Source: Bacillus marinisedimentorum (GTDB lineage Bacteria; Bacillota; Bacilli; Bacillales; Bacillaceae_O). Taken from it: 64,000 nucleotides of DNA. The stretch covers positions 1 to 64,000 of the forward strand of contig NZ_LWBL02000013.1 of assembly GCF_001644195.2 (NCBI RefSeq), read 5' to 3'. Positions 1 to 7,408 of this stretch are shown in pieces (positions within the stretch are counted from its first letter, which is position 1; every line of letters begins with the position of its first letter). A program made the position numbers and the translations under genes. The notes below the pieces were generated by a model. The model saw nothing but the letters and a program-made list of their open reading frames with translations, was not told the origin of the DNA and did not search any database.

Positions 1-495
1 GGGAAAAATCATGGTATACGGCGCGAAAGCTGACTTCCGGCAGGACATCCTCCCATTTGCGGCGCGAAAACCCAAGGATTTGGCGTGAAACCTGCCAGTT
101 ATGGCGCGAAAGGAAGGCTTTGGCGTGAAACTACTCCTCTTCGGCGCGTAACAAACGGAAAAAGGCGTGAATCCCGACGGATTCGGCGGGAAAATCATGG
201 TATACGGCGCGAAAGCTGACTTCCGGCAGGACATCCTTCCATTGGCGGCGCGAAAACCCAAGGATTTGGCGTGAAACCTGCCAGTTATGGCGTGAGAGGA
301 AGGCTTTGGCGTGAAACTACTCTTCTTCGGCGCGTAACAAACGGAAAAAGGCAATAAACCCGACGGATTCGGCGGGAAAATCATGGTATACGGCGCGAAA
401 GCTGACTTCCGGCAGAACATCCATCCATTTGCGGCGCGAAAATCCAAGGGTTTGGCGTGAAATTTTCAAGTTATGGCATATAACCTCGATCATAC
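1..495. repeat. Nested higher-order tandem repeat (186-bp unit made of ~21-bp motifs)
   Basis: A unit of about 186 bp occurs about 2.6 times; the marker atcatggtatac recurs at 8, 194 and 380, exactly 186 bp apart. Each unit is built from a nine-base motif, ggcgYgaaa, repeated every 19-21 bp (at 20, about 40 degenerate, 61, 82, 103, 122, 143, 164, 185, 206 and so on). The array begins at or before the window edge and decays after about 480. No convincing gene overlaps it; ORFs through it lack ribosome binding sites. The roughly 20.7-bp step is about two helical turns, which would put every motif on the same DNA face. Function unknown. Confidence 0.9.
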
Positions 496-715
496 AGCGT
501 GAAACGATGGTTTCCTTCCCAAAGTCAGATTCAAATTTCACAAAAATAAACCTTCACTTTATGATGAACAGCCCTTTACCAACCAAATCATACTTAACTC
601 CCAAGTCCATGTCTGTTACTTGTGTGTTTCATCCTCTACCTGCAAGATCAACACATTAACTTCGCCGATTTAATCCGCTCACCTCCCCCGCGTAATCCCG
701 AATAGGAAAATCATC

Positions 716-806
716 AAAAAAATAATCCTGCAAACCACACACAGTGCAGCTTGCAGGATTTGGGTGAGGTCCGTTTTTTGCCTGTCTACACAAAAAACGT
801 AATTCA
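716..806 (-). ncRNA. Candidate ~90-nt small RNA with two hairpins and a C-rich linker
   Basis: Read on the minus strand, a promoter (TTGCTT at 841-836, 18-bp spacer, TATAAT at 817-812) should start a transcript near 806. Hairpin 1 is a 9-bp CGUUUUUUG/CAAAAAACG stem (800-772). Next comes an unpaired GACCUCACCC stretch (about 771-761). Hairpin 2 has 10-bp AAUCCUGCAA/UUGCAGGAUU arms (760-724) and is followed by a run of seven U (722-716), an intrinsic terminator. No credible ORF lies inside. A C-rich single-stranded segment between hairpins is typical of Firmicute antisense regulators that pair with ribosome binding sites. I do not recognise the family. It could instead be the terminator of the upstream DUF2249 gene plus a cryptic promoter. 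Confidence 0.6.
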
Positions 807-811
807 CCATG

Positions 812-841
812 ATTATACAATGGTTTACAGCAGTAAAGCAA
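812..841 (-). promoter_or_regulatory. Sigma-A-type promoter for the candidate small RNA
   Basis: Minus strand TTGCTT (841-836), 18-bp spacer, perfect TATAAT (817-812). The only thing downstream before the terminator is the two-hairpin transcript. Confidence 0.6.
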
Positions 842-890
842 TATAAAAATTACAAATTTTTAAACGTTCTAAATATTTACGTTCTTCTTT

Positions 891-1121
891 TTATTTTTTT
901 GCAATGATGACCTTCCATTGGTCAGGTCCTTCTTCGATATATTCCCATGTAAATTGGTTTTCGCGTTCCATCATGAACTGGTAATGAAGCGGGCGCGGGT
1001 CATGGTCGTTGCTCAGTTCAAACGATTCCCCTGCCTCCAGCTGGTCAAATGCATCAAAAATGTAAGGGTGCCTGTGTTTCGGTTCAATATCAGGTGCATG
1101 GATTTTTAATTTTACGCTCAT
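891..1121 (-). CDS. DUF2249 domain protein (NO-cluster associated)
   Basis: A 76-aa cytosolic protein of the DUF2249 family, small one-domain proteins often found beside nitric-oxide reductase and hemerythrin-like genes; their biochemical role is unknown. The start MSVKLKIHAPD at 1121 is chosen because a gaaaggggaaag ribosome binding site precedes it; an in-frame ATG further upstream lacks one. Conserved features are the FDAFDQLEAGESFELSNDHDP core and the DPRPLHYQF segment, matching the DRRPMFLF segment of the paralogue at 4924-5136. It lies downstream of norB on the same strand but has its own promoter at 1155-1197 with the operator shared by other promoters of the cluster. Family assignment is solid; function is inference from context. 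Confidence 0.82.
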   Translation of the reverse strand: MSVKLKIHAPDIEPKHRHPYIFDAFDQLEAGESFELSNDHDPRPLHYQFMMERENQFTWEYIEEGPDQWKVIIAKK

Positions 1122-1154
1122 TTGTCTTTCCCCTTTCCTGTTTGGGTTGATTTT

Positions 1155-1197
1155 ATTGTACTTCTTTGCAGACAGGCCTGCAGTGATATACAACACT
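1155..1197 (-). promoter_or_regulatory. Class II Crp/Fnr-type operator and -10 box for the DUF2249 gene
   Basis: Minus strand AGTGT-TGTATA-TCACT (1197-1182; one mismatch from a perfect AGTGA-N6-TCACT dyad), then a TACAAT -10 box (1160-1155). The dyad centre (1189.5) is 29.5 bp from the first -10 base, the same distance as at 3806-3848 and 4612-4654. The start would be near 1148, placing the operator at -41.5. Confidence 0.65.
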
Positions 1198-1226
1198 TGC
1201 ACGTTGTTTAACTCCTCACTGACTCA

Positions 1227-1271
1227 TTGCCTGGCAATTGCCAGGGAAGTGCCAGGCAATTGCCAGGCACT
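1227..1271. repeat. Overlapping palindromes in the norB 3' region
   Basis: A 16-bp perfect palindrome (1230-1245, cctggcaattgccagg) is followed by a second copy with core ggcaattgcc (1255-1264). The two can also pair with each other (ttgcctggca with tgccaggcaa), giving alternative folds just after the norB stop. No U-run follows on the minus strand, so it is not an obvious terminator; an mRNA-stabilising or protein-binding role is possible. Confidence 0.6.
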
Positions 1272-1286
1272 CCCCGGACTTTTGTC

Positions 1287-3653
1287 TCACTCTTCTTCTG
1301 CCAGATCTTTCACCGGGAGCTGTACGTTTTCTTTGTGTGTCGGTTTTCGCAGGTTGAACAGTGCTTTGACGGCAAATATGGCGATGCCGGCTGCGCCGAT
1401 CAGGAAGATGGTGTCCGGTACGGCTCGCCAGGTCAGAAGTCCTTCAACAACCGGCTGCTGCAGGAATTCAGGTGAGCGTGAAGCCCAGTAACCGTTATCG
1501 AATGCTTCTTTCAGCTGCAGGAAACCGACCGGGAGCAATGTTATGGCAACCATTCCTGCTAGCCCGATGTTAAGCGCCCAGAAGGAGAATTTAATCCATT
1601 TGTCGTTCCAGGCCGATGGTTTCACGATATTGCGCAGTGAATACATTAATACTGCCAGGCCGAACATTCCATATACGCCCATCATTGCCGCATGCCCATG
1701 TGCAGGTGTCAGGAACTGGCCGTGCTCGAAGTAGCTGACCGCCGGCAGGTTGATCAGGAAGCCAAGTACACCGGCTCCGATAAGGTTCCAGATGGCTGTG
1801 GCAATCAAAAACCAGAAAGTGGACTTGTAAGGGAAATCGACACCGCCGTCTCTCATCATTCTGTATTGTTCATAGGCTTCCAGGACTAGCAGGGTGAGCG
1901 GGATGACTTCAAGCGCTGAAAATACTGCGCCAAGGGCAATCCACGCTTCAGCGGAACCATTGTAATAGTAATGGTGGCCAATACCGATGACACCGCTTCC
2001 AAGCAGGATTGTCAGTTGGAAGTACAGTGCCCGTACAGTTGATTTTTTCGTGACAAGGTTCATCTGTACGAGCAGGAAACCGATGATGACGACTGCAAAT
2101 ACTTCAAAGATCCCTTCCACCCATAGATGGATGATCCACCAGCGCCAGTAGTCTGACATCGTGAAGTTTCCGCCCGGATTGATGAAGAATGCAAAGATAT
2201 AGAATAATGGAACCGCAATGGCTGCATAGAACACAAGGTGGATAAGTCCGCCTTTGTCGCTTTCTTTCTTCAGCCCGCTCTTGATGCCGCGGAAAACGAT
2301 GAACAGCCAGATCATCATGCCTGCTGTCAGAATGACTTGCCAGATGCGCCCCAGTTCAAGGTATTCCCAGCCCTGATGGCCGAACAGGAACCACATGTTG
2401 CCAAGGTAACCGTTGACACCGAGCCATTCACCAATCATGCTGCCGCCTACAAGGACAACGAGCGCCCAGAATAGGATATCGACGAGGAGTCCCTGTTTTT
2501 TCGGCTCATGACCGCCGACGAGGGGTGCAGCATAAATGCCCATGCCCAGCCAGGAGGTCGCAATCCAGAAAATCGCCAGCTGCAAGTGGTAGCCTTTTGT
2601 GATGCTGAACGGCAGGATATCGTGAATCCATTCTATACCGAAAAAACTGTCCGGTTCGATATAATAGTGGGCCAGCAATGCGCCAAACAGTGATTGTACA
2701 AGGAACAGAACCGTCACGATTGCAAAGTATTTCCCTGTTTTAACTTGTGACGAAGTCAACGGCTGGCTTTTCAAATCAAATTCCGGGAATTTCCCGTCTT
2801 TATAAGCTTCCTGCATTCCTAAATGATATCGATAGAAGACAAATAAAATAATAGCTACAAACAAGATCAATACAGTGACACTGGCACCGCTCCACCATAC
2901 GGCGGAAAACGCCATTGTGTTGCCGGCATCTTCATAAAACGGCCAGTTATTCGTATAGGTAATATCATCATCTGTTCGATAGGTGCTTGAAAGCCATGCT
3001 GTCCAGAAGAAGAAATCTGCTATTTGTGTAATCTGATCTCCTTCAGCGACGTGGGCACGGTTTTCATCTGGCATGTGGCTTTCCTGGATGAGTCCTTCCT
3101 TCAGCCCCCAGCCATCGCCTTCCGTGAACACTTCCCGGTAATAATCACGGACACGCTCAACCCCGTATACTTGCGCATCTGTCAGCGGCAAGGTGTCTGT
3201 GGAAGAATCATAGCGATTCACCCGCATTTCTTCAATGACGGCCTCTTTTATGACGACCTGTTTTTCAGGAGCAAGATCGGCATAGTTAGCGCCATATGTT
3301 TCCTGTGCCTTGAAATCCTGCATGCCTTCTGTATAAATTTTCAATGACTCAGCTGTGTAATCCGGCCCCATGTAAGAACCGTGTCCGAGAACCGTTCCGT
3401 AATCCATCAGCCCGTACTTTTGGAAAACGCCCTGCCCACCGATGATCGATTCCTTCGACATCACTTCTTCCCCGGCCGGTCCGGTCACTTCTGCCGGGCG
3501 CGGCGCCATTCCTTTAAAGATCCAGAATCCGCCGACCAATAATACGGTGAAGCTGGCCACCAGGGTCAATACTAAAATTGACTTCAGCATGCCGTTCTTC
3601 ACACCCGGTTTTTTCTCCGGTTCCAGGTGCTGTTCAAGTTTTCTGGCTTCCAT
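1287..3653 (-). CDS. norB: Quinol-dependent nitric-oxide reductase (qNOR, NorZ type)
   Basis: Membrane enzyme reducing two NO to N2O with electrons from menaquinol. The 788-aa length fits the fused qNOR form: an N-terminal helix and periplasmic cytochrome-c-like domain without a heme-c CxxCH motif, then the 12-helix catalytic core. Visible motifs are HLQLAIFW near 355, WVEGIFEVF near 509 (conserved glutamates), GHHYYYNGS near 560 (FeB histidines) and HGHAAMMG near 651 (heme ligands). The start at 3653 (MEARKLEQ) is preferred because AAAGGGAG lies 9 nt upstream; the ATG at 3662 abuts that Shine-Dalgarno. It is divergent from the Crp/Fnr gene at 3912. It may serve NO detoxification as well as denitrification, since no nitrite reductase is visible in the window. 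Confidence 0.95.
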   Translation of the reverse strand: MEARKLEQHLEPEKKPGVKNGMLKSILVLTLVASFTVLLVGGFWIFKGMAPRPAEVTGPAGEEVMSKESIIGGQGVFQKYGLMDYGTVLGHGSYMGPDYTAESLKIYTEGMQDFKAQETYGANYADLAPEKQVVIKEAVIEEMRVNRYDSSTDTLPLTDAQVYGVERVRDYYREVFTEGDGWGLKEGLIQESHMPDENRAHVAEGDQITQIADFFFWTAWLSSTYRTDDDITYTNNWPFYEDAGNTMAFSAVWWSGASVTVLILFVAIILFVFYRYHLGMQEAYKDGKFPEFDLKSQPLTSSQVKTGKYFAIVTVLFLVQSLFGALLAHYYIEPDSFFGIEWIHDILPFSITKGYHLQLAIFWIATSWLGMGIYAAPLVGGHEPKKQGLLVDILFWALVVLVGGSMIGEWLGVNGYLGNMWFLFGHQGWEYLELGRIWQVILTAGMMIWLFIVFRGIKSGLKKESDKGGLIHLVFYAAIAVPLFYIFAFFINPGGNFTMSDYWRWWIIHLWVEGIFEVFAVVIIGFLLVQMNLVTKKSTVRALYFQLTILLGSGVIGIGHHYYYNGSAEAWIALGAVFSALEVIPLTLLVLEAYEQYRMMRDGGVDFPYKSTFWFLIATAIWNLIGAGVLGFLINLPAVSYFEHGQFLTPAHGHAAMMGVYGMFGLAVLMYSLRNIVKPSAWNDKWIKFSFWALNIGLAGMVAITLLPVGFLQLKEAFDNGYWASRSPEFLQQPVVEGLLTWRAVPDTIFLIGAAGIAIFAVKALFNLRKPTHKENVQLPVKDLAEEE

Positions 3654-3735
3654 CACTCTCATCTCCCTTTTGTTTTCTGAGTCAAGGTTACCACCGTTGC
3701 AAAAGGAAGAACTGTGCGCTATTTGGGAGCAACCA

Positions 3736-3793
3736 AGTGAAAAATATCACCAATCCGCCGTTTGTTTGTCAATCAGGTGACAGATGGCACCCT
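3736..3793 (-). promoter_or_regulatory. norB upstream region: Crp/Fnr-type dyads and a TTGACA -35
   Basis: Two dyads are visible: AGTGA-AAAATA-TCACC at 3736-3751 and GGTGA-CAGATG-GCACC at 3778-3793. Between them on the minus strand is a perfect TTGACA (3772-3767), 17 bp from a weak TGATAT (3749-3744) that overlaps the first dyad. No good -10 box is found at the 29.5-bp distance used by the other promoters, so norB may be controlled differently; an operator over the -10 would suit repression. Confidence 0.45.
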
Positions 3794-3805
3794 AAAGGCA
3801 AATTC

Positions 3806-3848
3806 TATGACATTTGTCACTTTTCTGCTCATGTGAGTCCGTTACACT
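3806..3848 (+). promoter_or_regulatory. Self-controlled promoter of the Crp/Fnr gene
   Basis: TATGA-CATTTG-TCACT (3806-3821), then TACACT as -10 (3843-3848). The centre-to-(-10) distance is 29.5 bp, so the operator sits at about -41.5 from a start near 3855. No -35 hexamer is apparent, as expected for a class II activated promoter. Confidence 0.65.
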
Positions 3849-3911
3849 AACACTAAGAACAATAAATACCTTTCCTATGATGGAAAAGCAAGAAAGGAAG
3901 GATGCAAATCA

Positions 3912-4613
3912 ATGAACCATCATCATTCCATAAAGTCCCTTTTACAGAAAATGCATATATTCAAGGAATTGAGTGATACAGAACTTGATCCGATCCTTAA
4001 TATTTCATACCCGCGCCAATTCAAGAAGCGTACGCTTGTATTCATGCAGGGCGATCCGCTTGATAAGGTATATTTCATCTACTCCGGGAGTGTGAAAATT
4101 TATAAAACGGATATGACCGGAAAGGAACAGATTGTCTCCATTTTGCAGGCGGGTGATATGTTTCCGCATGTCGGCTTTTTCCGGAAAGGTGATTATCCGG
4201 GCCACGCTGAAATCCTTGAAGATGCGACATTGATCGTCATTCCCATTGAGGAGTTTGAAAACATCATCATGACTTATCCGGACATCAGCATCAAGCTCTT
4301 CAGGGTACTGGGAGAAAAAATTGTGGATTTGCAAAACCGGCTGGAAGAACAGATTCTTTCCAACTCTTATGAACAAATCATAAAACTGCTGCTTCGTCTC
4401 TCCAAAAATCACGGTGTCGAGATTGAAGGTGGAAAATTCCAGCTGACCACCAATTTTACTAACCGTGAAATGGCGAATATGATCGGCACATCGCGTGAGA
4501 CAGTGAGCCGGACACTGAATGGGTTTAAGAAAAACGGCATCATTACAATAGAAGAAAATGGCTTTTTCATTATTGATTCGGTCAGGTTGAAAGATGAACT
4601 GATTTACGGGTAG
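3912..4613 (+). CDS. Crp/Fnr-family transcription regulator (NO/redox cluster)
   Basis: A 233-aa regulator with an N-terminal cyclic-nucleotide-binding-fold sensor (about 15-130), a dimerisation helix (about 130-160) and a C-terminal winged helix (about 165-230). The recognition helix contains TSRETVSRTLNGF, and its E..SR pattern predicts TGTGA-type half-sites, agreeing with the AGTGA-N6-TCACT dyads around it. The protein contains no cysteine, so it cannot carry an Fnr-type Fe-S cluster; a heme (DNR-like) or other ligand is more likely, but that is inference. Start ATG follows AAAGGAAGG. Its own promoter (3806-3848), the DUF2249 operon just downstream (4612-4654) and the DUF2249 gene at 891 all carry the predicted operator at one fixed distance. 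Confidence 0.9.
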   Translation: MNHHHSIKSLLQKMHIFKELSDTELDPILNISYPRQFKKRTLVFMQGDPLDKVYFIYSGSVKIYKTDMTGKEQIVSILQAGDMFPHVGFFRKGDYPGHAEILEDATLIVIPIEEFENIIMTYPDISIKLFRVLGEKIVDLQNRLEEQILSNSYEQIIKLLLRLSKNHGVEIEGGKFQLTTNFTNREMANMIGTSRETVSRTLNGFKKNGIITIEENGFFIIDSVRLKDELIYG

Positions 4614-4654
4614 TGACCTGGTTCACTTCATCATTGACTGAGAATGAGTATAAT
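4612..4654 (+). promoter_or_regulatory. Class II Crp/Fnr-type promoter of the DUF2249 operon
   Basis: A perfect AGTGA-CCTGGT-TCACT dyad (4612-4627) overlaps the stop codon of the regulator gene and is followed by a perfect TATAAT (4649-4654). The distance from dyad centre to -10 is 29.5 bp, placing the operator at -41.5 from a start near 4661. Confidence 0.8.
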
Positions 4655-4685
4655 TTTCATTAATCAAACACAGGGAGGAATTCAT

Positions 4686-4934
4686 ATGGCAGCACCATCA
4701 GTTGTTGAATTGGATGTACGCGAGGATTTATTGAATAAACGGGAGCCTTTCCAAAAAATCATGGAGGCGGTCGGTTCACTTCAGCCTGAAGACGTATTTG
4801 TCCTTCATGCGACCATCAAGCCGGTGCCTCTTATCTCGCTTATGAAGGCAAAAGGCTATAAAGCGGAAAGCGAAAAGATCGACAGCAAACATTGGCAAAT
4901 CACATTCAAAAGAGGCGATTCCGATGAAGCTTGA
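4686..4934 (+). CDS. DUF2249 domain protein, first of the operon
   Basis: An 82-aa DUF2249 protein. The start at 4686 (MAAPSVVELDVRED) is fixed by GGGAGG 8 nt upstream. The LDVREDLLNKREPFQKIMEA opening and the PLISLMKAKGY segment are typical of the family. It is translationally coupled to the next DUF2249 gene, whose ATG lies inside its last codons (4924 versus a stop at 4932-4934). First gene of a four-gene operon (4686-6715) under the dyad promoter at 4612-4654. Role in NO or respiratory metabolism is inferred from neighbours only. Confidence 0.85.
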   Translation: MAAPSVVELDVREDLLNKREPFQKIMEAVGSLQPEDVFVLHATIKPVPLISLMKAKGYKAESEKIDSKHWQITFKRGDSDEA

Positions 4935-5136
4935 CAACAGGGGCCTTGAACCGCCCGAACCGATGATGAGGACGCTCGCAGCGCTGGAAGACCTTGCGGA
5001 TGGCGAACAGCTGATCATCCGGAACGACCGCCGCCCGATGTTTTTGTTTGCGGAATTGGATGAACGAGGCTGGAGTTACGCATACGAAGAAATGAACGAC
5101 AGCAGCTTTGAAATTACCATTACCAAGAACGGGTGA
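4924..5136 (+). CDS. DUF2249 domain protein, second of the operon
   Basis: A 70-aa DUF2249 paralogue. Its ATG overlaps the end of the preceding gene and its TGA overlaps the GTG at 5133, so the three genes are translationally coupled. The core DLADGEQLIIRNDRRPMFLFAEL parallels the 891-1121 protein (AGESFELSNDHDPRPLHYQF), suggesting one shared binding surface. Biochemical function unknown. Confidence 0.85.
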   Translation: MKLDNRGLEPPEPMMRTLAALEDLADGEQLIIRNDRRPMFLFAELDERGWSYAYEEMNDSSFEITITKNG

Positions 5137-5141
5137 TCGTG

Positions 5142-6392
5142 ATGATTCCTACAGTCAACGCCAAAACGGAAACGAATGTTAAATTACCGTTTTCCTTCAT
5201 TTTTTATAGCCTTGCAGCTTTCATCGTTTCCCAAATCCTTCTTCTGGCCAACAGTGATTTGATCGTCCAGGGCATATTCCGGGTTCCAGTCATCTGGGCC
5301 GCAGCCCATTTGCTGCTGCTTGGCTGGGCGGTGATGGTGACGATGGGGGCGATGTACCAGCTTATTCCTGTCGTCTTTTTGACGCCGATTTGGAATGAGC
5401 GGTTCGGTTTTGTCCAATTTGCCGTAACGGCAGCTGGCATCACCTCTTTTGCGGCAGCACTTGCGCTTTATCCGGCCGCAATTGTATGGACAGGCACACT
5501 TACCTTGATCGGCATCCTGATGTTTTTATTCCAGATGGTCATGACGATAAAATCACAGCCGAAGTGGGATATCCTGCACCTGTTCATCGCAACTGCGCTC
5601 GCCTTCTTATTTGCGGCTATCGGCATGGGCATCATGCTTGCGGTAAACCTGCAGTCAGGAGTCGGCTGGGTCAACCATGAAGCGCTTCTGAAAACCCATA
5701 TCCTGTTTGGAATAAACGGCTGGTTCACACTGTTGATCTTCGGGTTTTCATATAAAATGGTACCCATGTTTTCCCTTTCGCACGGATTCACGATGAAATG
5801 GAGCAAATATGTATACAGCTTTTACATGGCCGGCCTCGCTGTTTTGACTGCTTCTTACTTTCTCAGCAGTAAATCGCTCATGCAGGCTGGAGCTGTACTG
5901 CTCCTGGCCGGATTCAGTTTTTTCCTGTATCACATAAAAGAAATTATCGGCAAACGCATCAAGAAAAAACTCGATAAGCCGTTCATGTTCTCTCTGGCGG
6001 CAGCCGTCTTTGGCTGGCTTGTACACGCGGCCGGGACGATCGCCGTTTTCACACCTGATGTGACACCAGTTATGTATGCAATTCTCATTTACCTTTATAT
6101 CATGGGCTGGATCATTTTCAGCATTCTCGGTTATTTATACAAGATCGTCCCGTTCCTCTGGTGGACACACCGGTACAGCGGCGAGATGGGCAAAGCGGGA
6201 GTCCCTGCGCTTAAAGACCTCATCAATGAGAAAGCAGGTGTCATCATTTTCATCGCACTTGCGATCGCACTTGCCGGCATCAGCGGGTCAATCTTATTTA
6301 CTCAGAAACTTTCATTCCTTGTTTTCCAGACGTTATTCGGCGCGGCGGTTCTCGCGTACAGCGGCACAGTCGCAAGCATTGTGAAAAAATAA
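5142..6392 (+). CDS. Twelve-helix heme-copper oxidase/NnrS-like membrane protein
   Basis: A polytopic membrane protein of about 416 aa with roughly 12 hydrophobic segments. Segment 2, around AAHLLLLGW and GAMYQLIPV, and a later LKTHILFGINGW segment carry histidines placed as in NnrS and cbb3/NOR subunit-I-like proteins, which suggests heme or metal binding. NnrS-type proteins protect against NO stress. The ATG at 5142 follows GGGTGAT; a GTG at 5133 overlapping the previous stop is the alternative start. Third gene of the DUF2249 operon and followed 17 bp later by a DUF59 Fe-S factor. Exact family uncertain; membrane topology and histidine pattern are seen, substrate is not. Confidence 0.75.
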   Translation: MIPTVNAKTETNVKLPFSFIFYSLAAFIVSQILLLANSDLIVQGIFRVPVIWAAAHLLLLGWAVMVTMGAMYQLIPVVFLTPIWNERFGFVQFAVTAAGITSFAAALALYPAAIVWTGTLTLIGILMFLFQMVMTIKSQPKWDILHLFIATALAFLFAAIGMGIMLAVNLQSGVGWVNHEALLKTHILFGINGWFTLLIFGFSYKMVPMFSLSHGFTMKWSKYVYSFYMAGLAVLTASYFLSSKSLMQAGAVLLLAGFSFFLYHIKEIIGKRIKKKLDKPFMFSLAAAVFGWLVHAAGTIAVFTPDVTPVMYAILIYLYIMGWIIFSILGYLYKIVPFLWWTHRYSGEMGKAGVPALKDLINEKAGVIIFIALAIALAGISGSILFTQKLSFLVFQTLFGAAVLAYSGTVASIVKK

Positions 6393-6409
6393 TCAAGGGG
6401 GCAATAAAA

Positions 6410-6715
6410 ATGAATTCACTAGATAAGACAGTCGTTCAGGAAAGATTGAAAACGGTGATTGACCCTGAGCTTGGCATCAACATTGTAGATCTCGGCCTCA
6501 TTTATGAAGTGGCAGCGGATGAATCCGGAAACCTTAAAATAACAATGACACTGACAACTCCGGGCTGCCCGCTACACGACAGCATTGTCGGCGGAGTGAA
6601 AAGCTCGCTGACTGATGTTGAAGGTGTCGCATCGGTAGACGTCAATGTCGTATGGAGTCCGCCGTGGACTCCTGACCGGATGAGTGAAGAAGCAGCCAGA
6701 ATGCTGCATGGATAA
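6410..6715 (+). CDS. DUF59/MIP18-type metal-sulfur cluster factor
   Basis: A 101-aa single-domain protein of the MIP18/PaaD/SufT-like family, which helps assemble or transfer Fe-S clusters. Family motifs are present: VIDPELGINIVDLGLIY near 17-33, TLTTPGCPLHDSI with its cysteine near 54, and VVWSPPWTPDRMS near 82-94. Start ATG follows a gggg Shine-Dalgarno. Last gene of the NO-related operon; a terminator follows at 6731-6771. A paralogue (YitW-like) lies at 10972-11283. It may service a metalloprotein of this operon, but that is inference. Confidence 0.9.
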   Translation: MNSLDKTVVQERLKTVIDPELGINIVDLGLIYEVAADESGNLKITMTLTTPGCPLHDSIVGGVKSSLTDVEGVASVDVNVVWSPPWTPDRMSEEAARMLHG

Positions 6716-6730
6716 ACTGAAAGACTGAAA

Positions 6731-6771
6731 GCTCAGAGTTTATGAATCATGAAACTCTGGGCTTTTTGTTT
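6731..6771 (+). terminator. Intrinsic terminator of the DUF2249 operon
   Basis: AGCTCAGAGTTT pairs with AAACTCTGGGCT (about 6730-6763), followed by a T-rich run. Confidence 0.85.
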
Positions 6772-6847
6772 TTTGCCAAATTCCATTAAGCATCCTTTAA
6801 CGGAATAAAAATCCGGGAAAATGATAGCAGACTATTCTGGATGTTAT

Positions 6848-6970
6848 CCGTTCCTTTCCGCTGCAGGCATTCGCTTTCCACGGGGCGACCGGGAACCTGT
6901 TCGCGCCGGTGGGGTCTTCCCTGTTCGCTTCCCCCGCTGGAGTCTCATGCCTTCCACTTAAATTCACTTA
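6848..6970. repeat. Degenerate copy of the GC-rich repeat seen intact at 62143-62325
   Basis: The series cgctttccacggggcg, ggggtcttccc, gctggagtctcatgccttccac parallels cgctttccgcggggcg, ggggtctcacc, caggagtctcgcaccttccac of the 62.1-kb element. Terminal repeats are not recognisable here. The surrounding gap 6772-7298 otherwise holds only the repeat at 7128-7247. Confidence 0.65.
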
Positions 6971-7127
6971 GTTTTTGAATCATTATTAGTACAGGAAAAA
7001 GGACATCTGTGTTCAACTGTCCGTTTCAAAATGCTATTGATTGAAAGTCTCTCCATCTTCCACAACCCTGTCCATTAACAGAAAATGTTTTCCACCTCCC
7101 TCTATCACTTTTTGTCCATCAAGAACA

Positions 7128-7247
7128 AATGCGAAAGGCGACCGCTTAGCGGCGTAAGCATAAGCCGAGGTACCGGCAGGTAGATGCTCTTTCCTTCCGG
7201 AGGGGATCACCGGTTATGACGATAGCCTCTGGCGCCTGGAGCTGGAC
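7128..7247. repeat. Interspersed ~120-bp repeat, copy 1
   Basis: Begins aaatgcgaaaggcg and ends ctggcgcctggagctggac. By eye it is strongly similar over its full length to 23310-23429, including the block tccttccggaggggatcacc. Inverted-repeat content suggests a structured or MITE-like element; no ORF. Confidence 0.85.
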
Positions 7248-7298
7248 GATTCCCTTCTGGCTCCACAATATTTAAATTTTTATAATTTCCTAAACAAC

Positions 7299-7343
7299 AA
7301 AAATCAAGCAGGCAACCCTTTAAGGATTTCCTGCTCGATTTTT
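7299..7343 (-). terminator. Bidirectional terminator below moaD
   Basis: AAAAATCAAGCAGG pairs with CCTGCTCGATTTTT with one G-U wobble. It lies 66 bp past the moaD stop and serves the moeA-mobB-moaE-moaD transcript. Confidence 0.85.
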
Positions 7344-7408
7344 GAATTGATTTTTACTATTTTCCGAAATGCTCCGATCGAAGGAGAGTATTGAGATAGA
7401 ACTGTTTA

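Noticed and set aside
317-659. ORFs inside the first repeat array
   Set aside because: They follow the repeat, lack ribosome binding sites and overlap on both strands.
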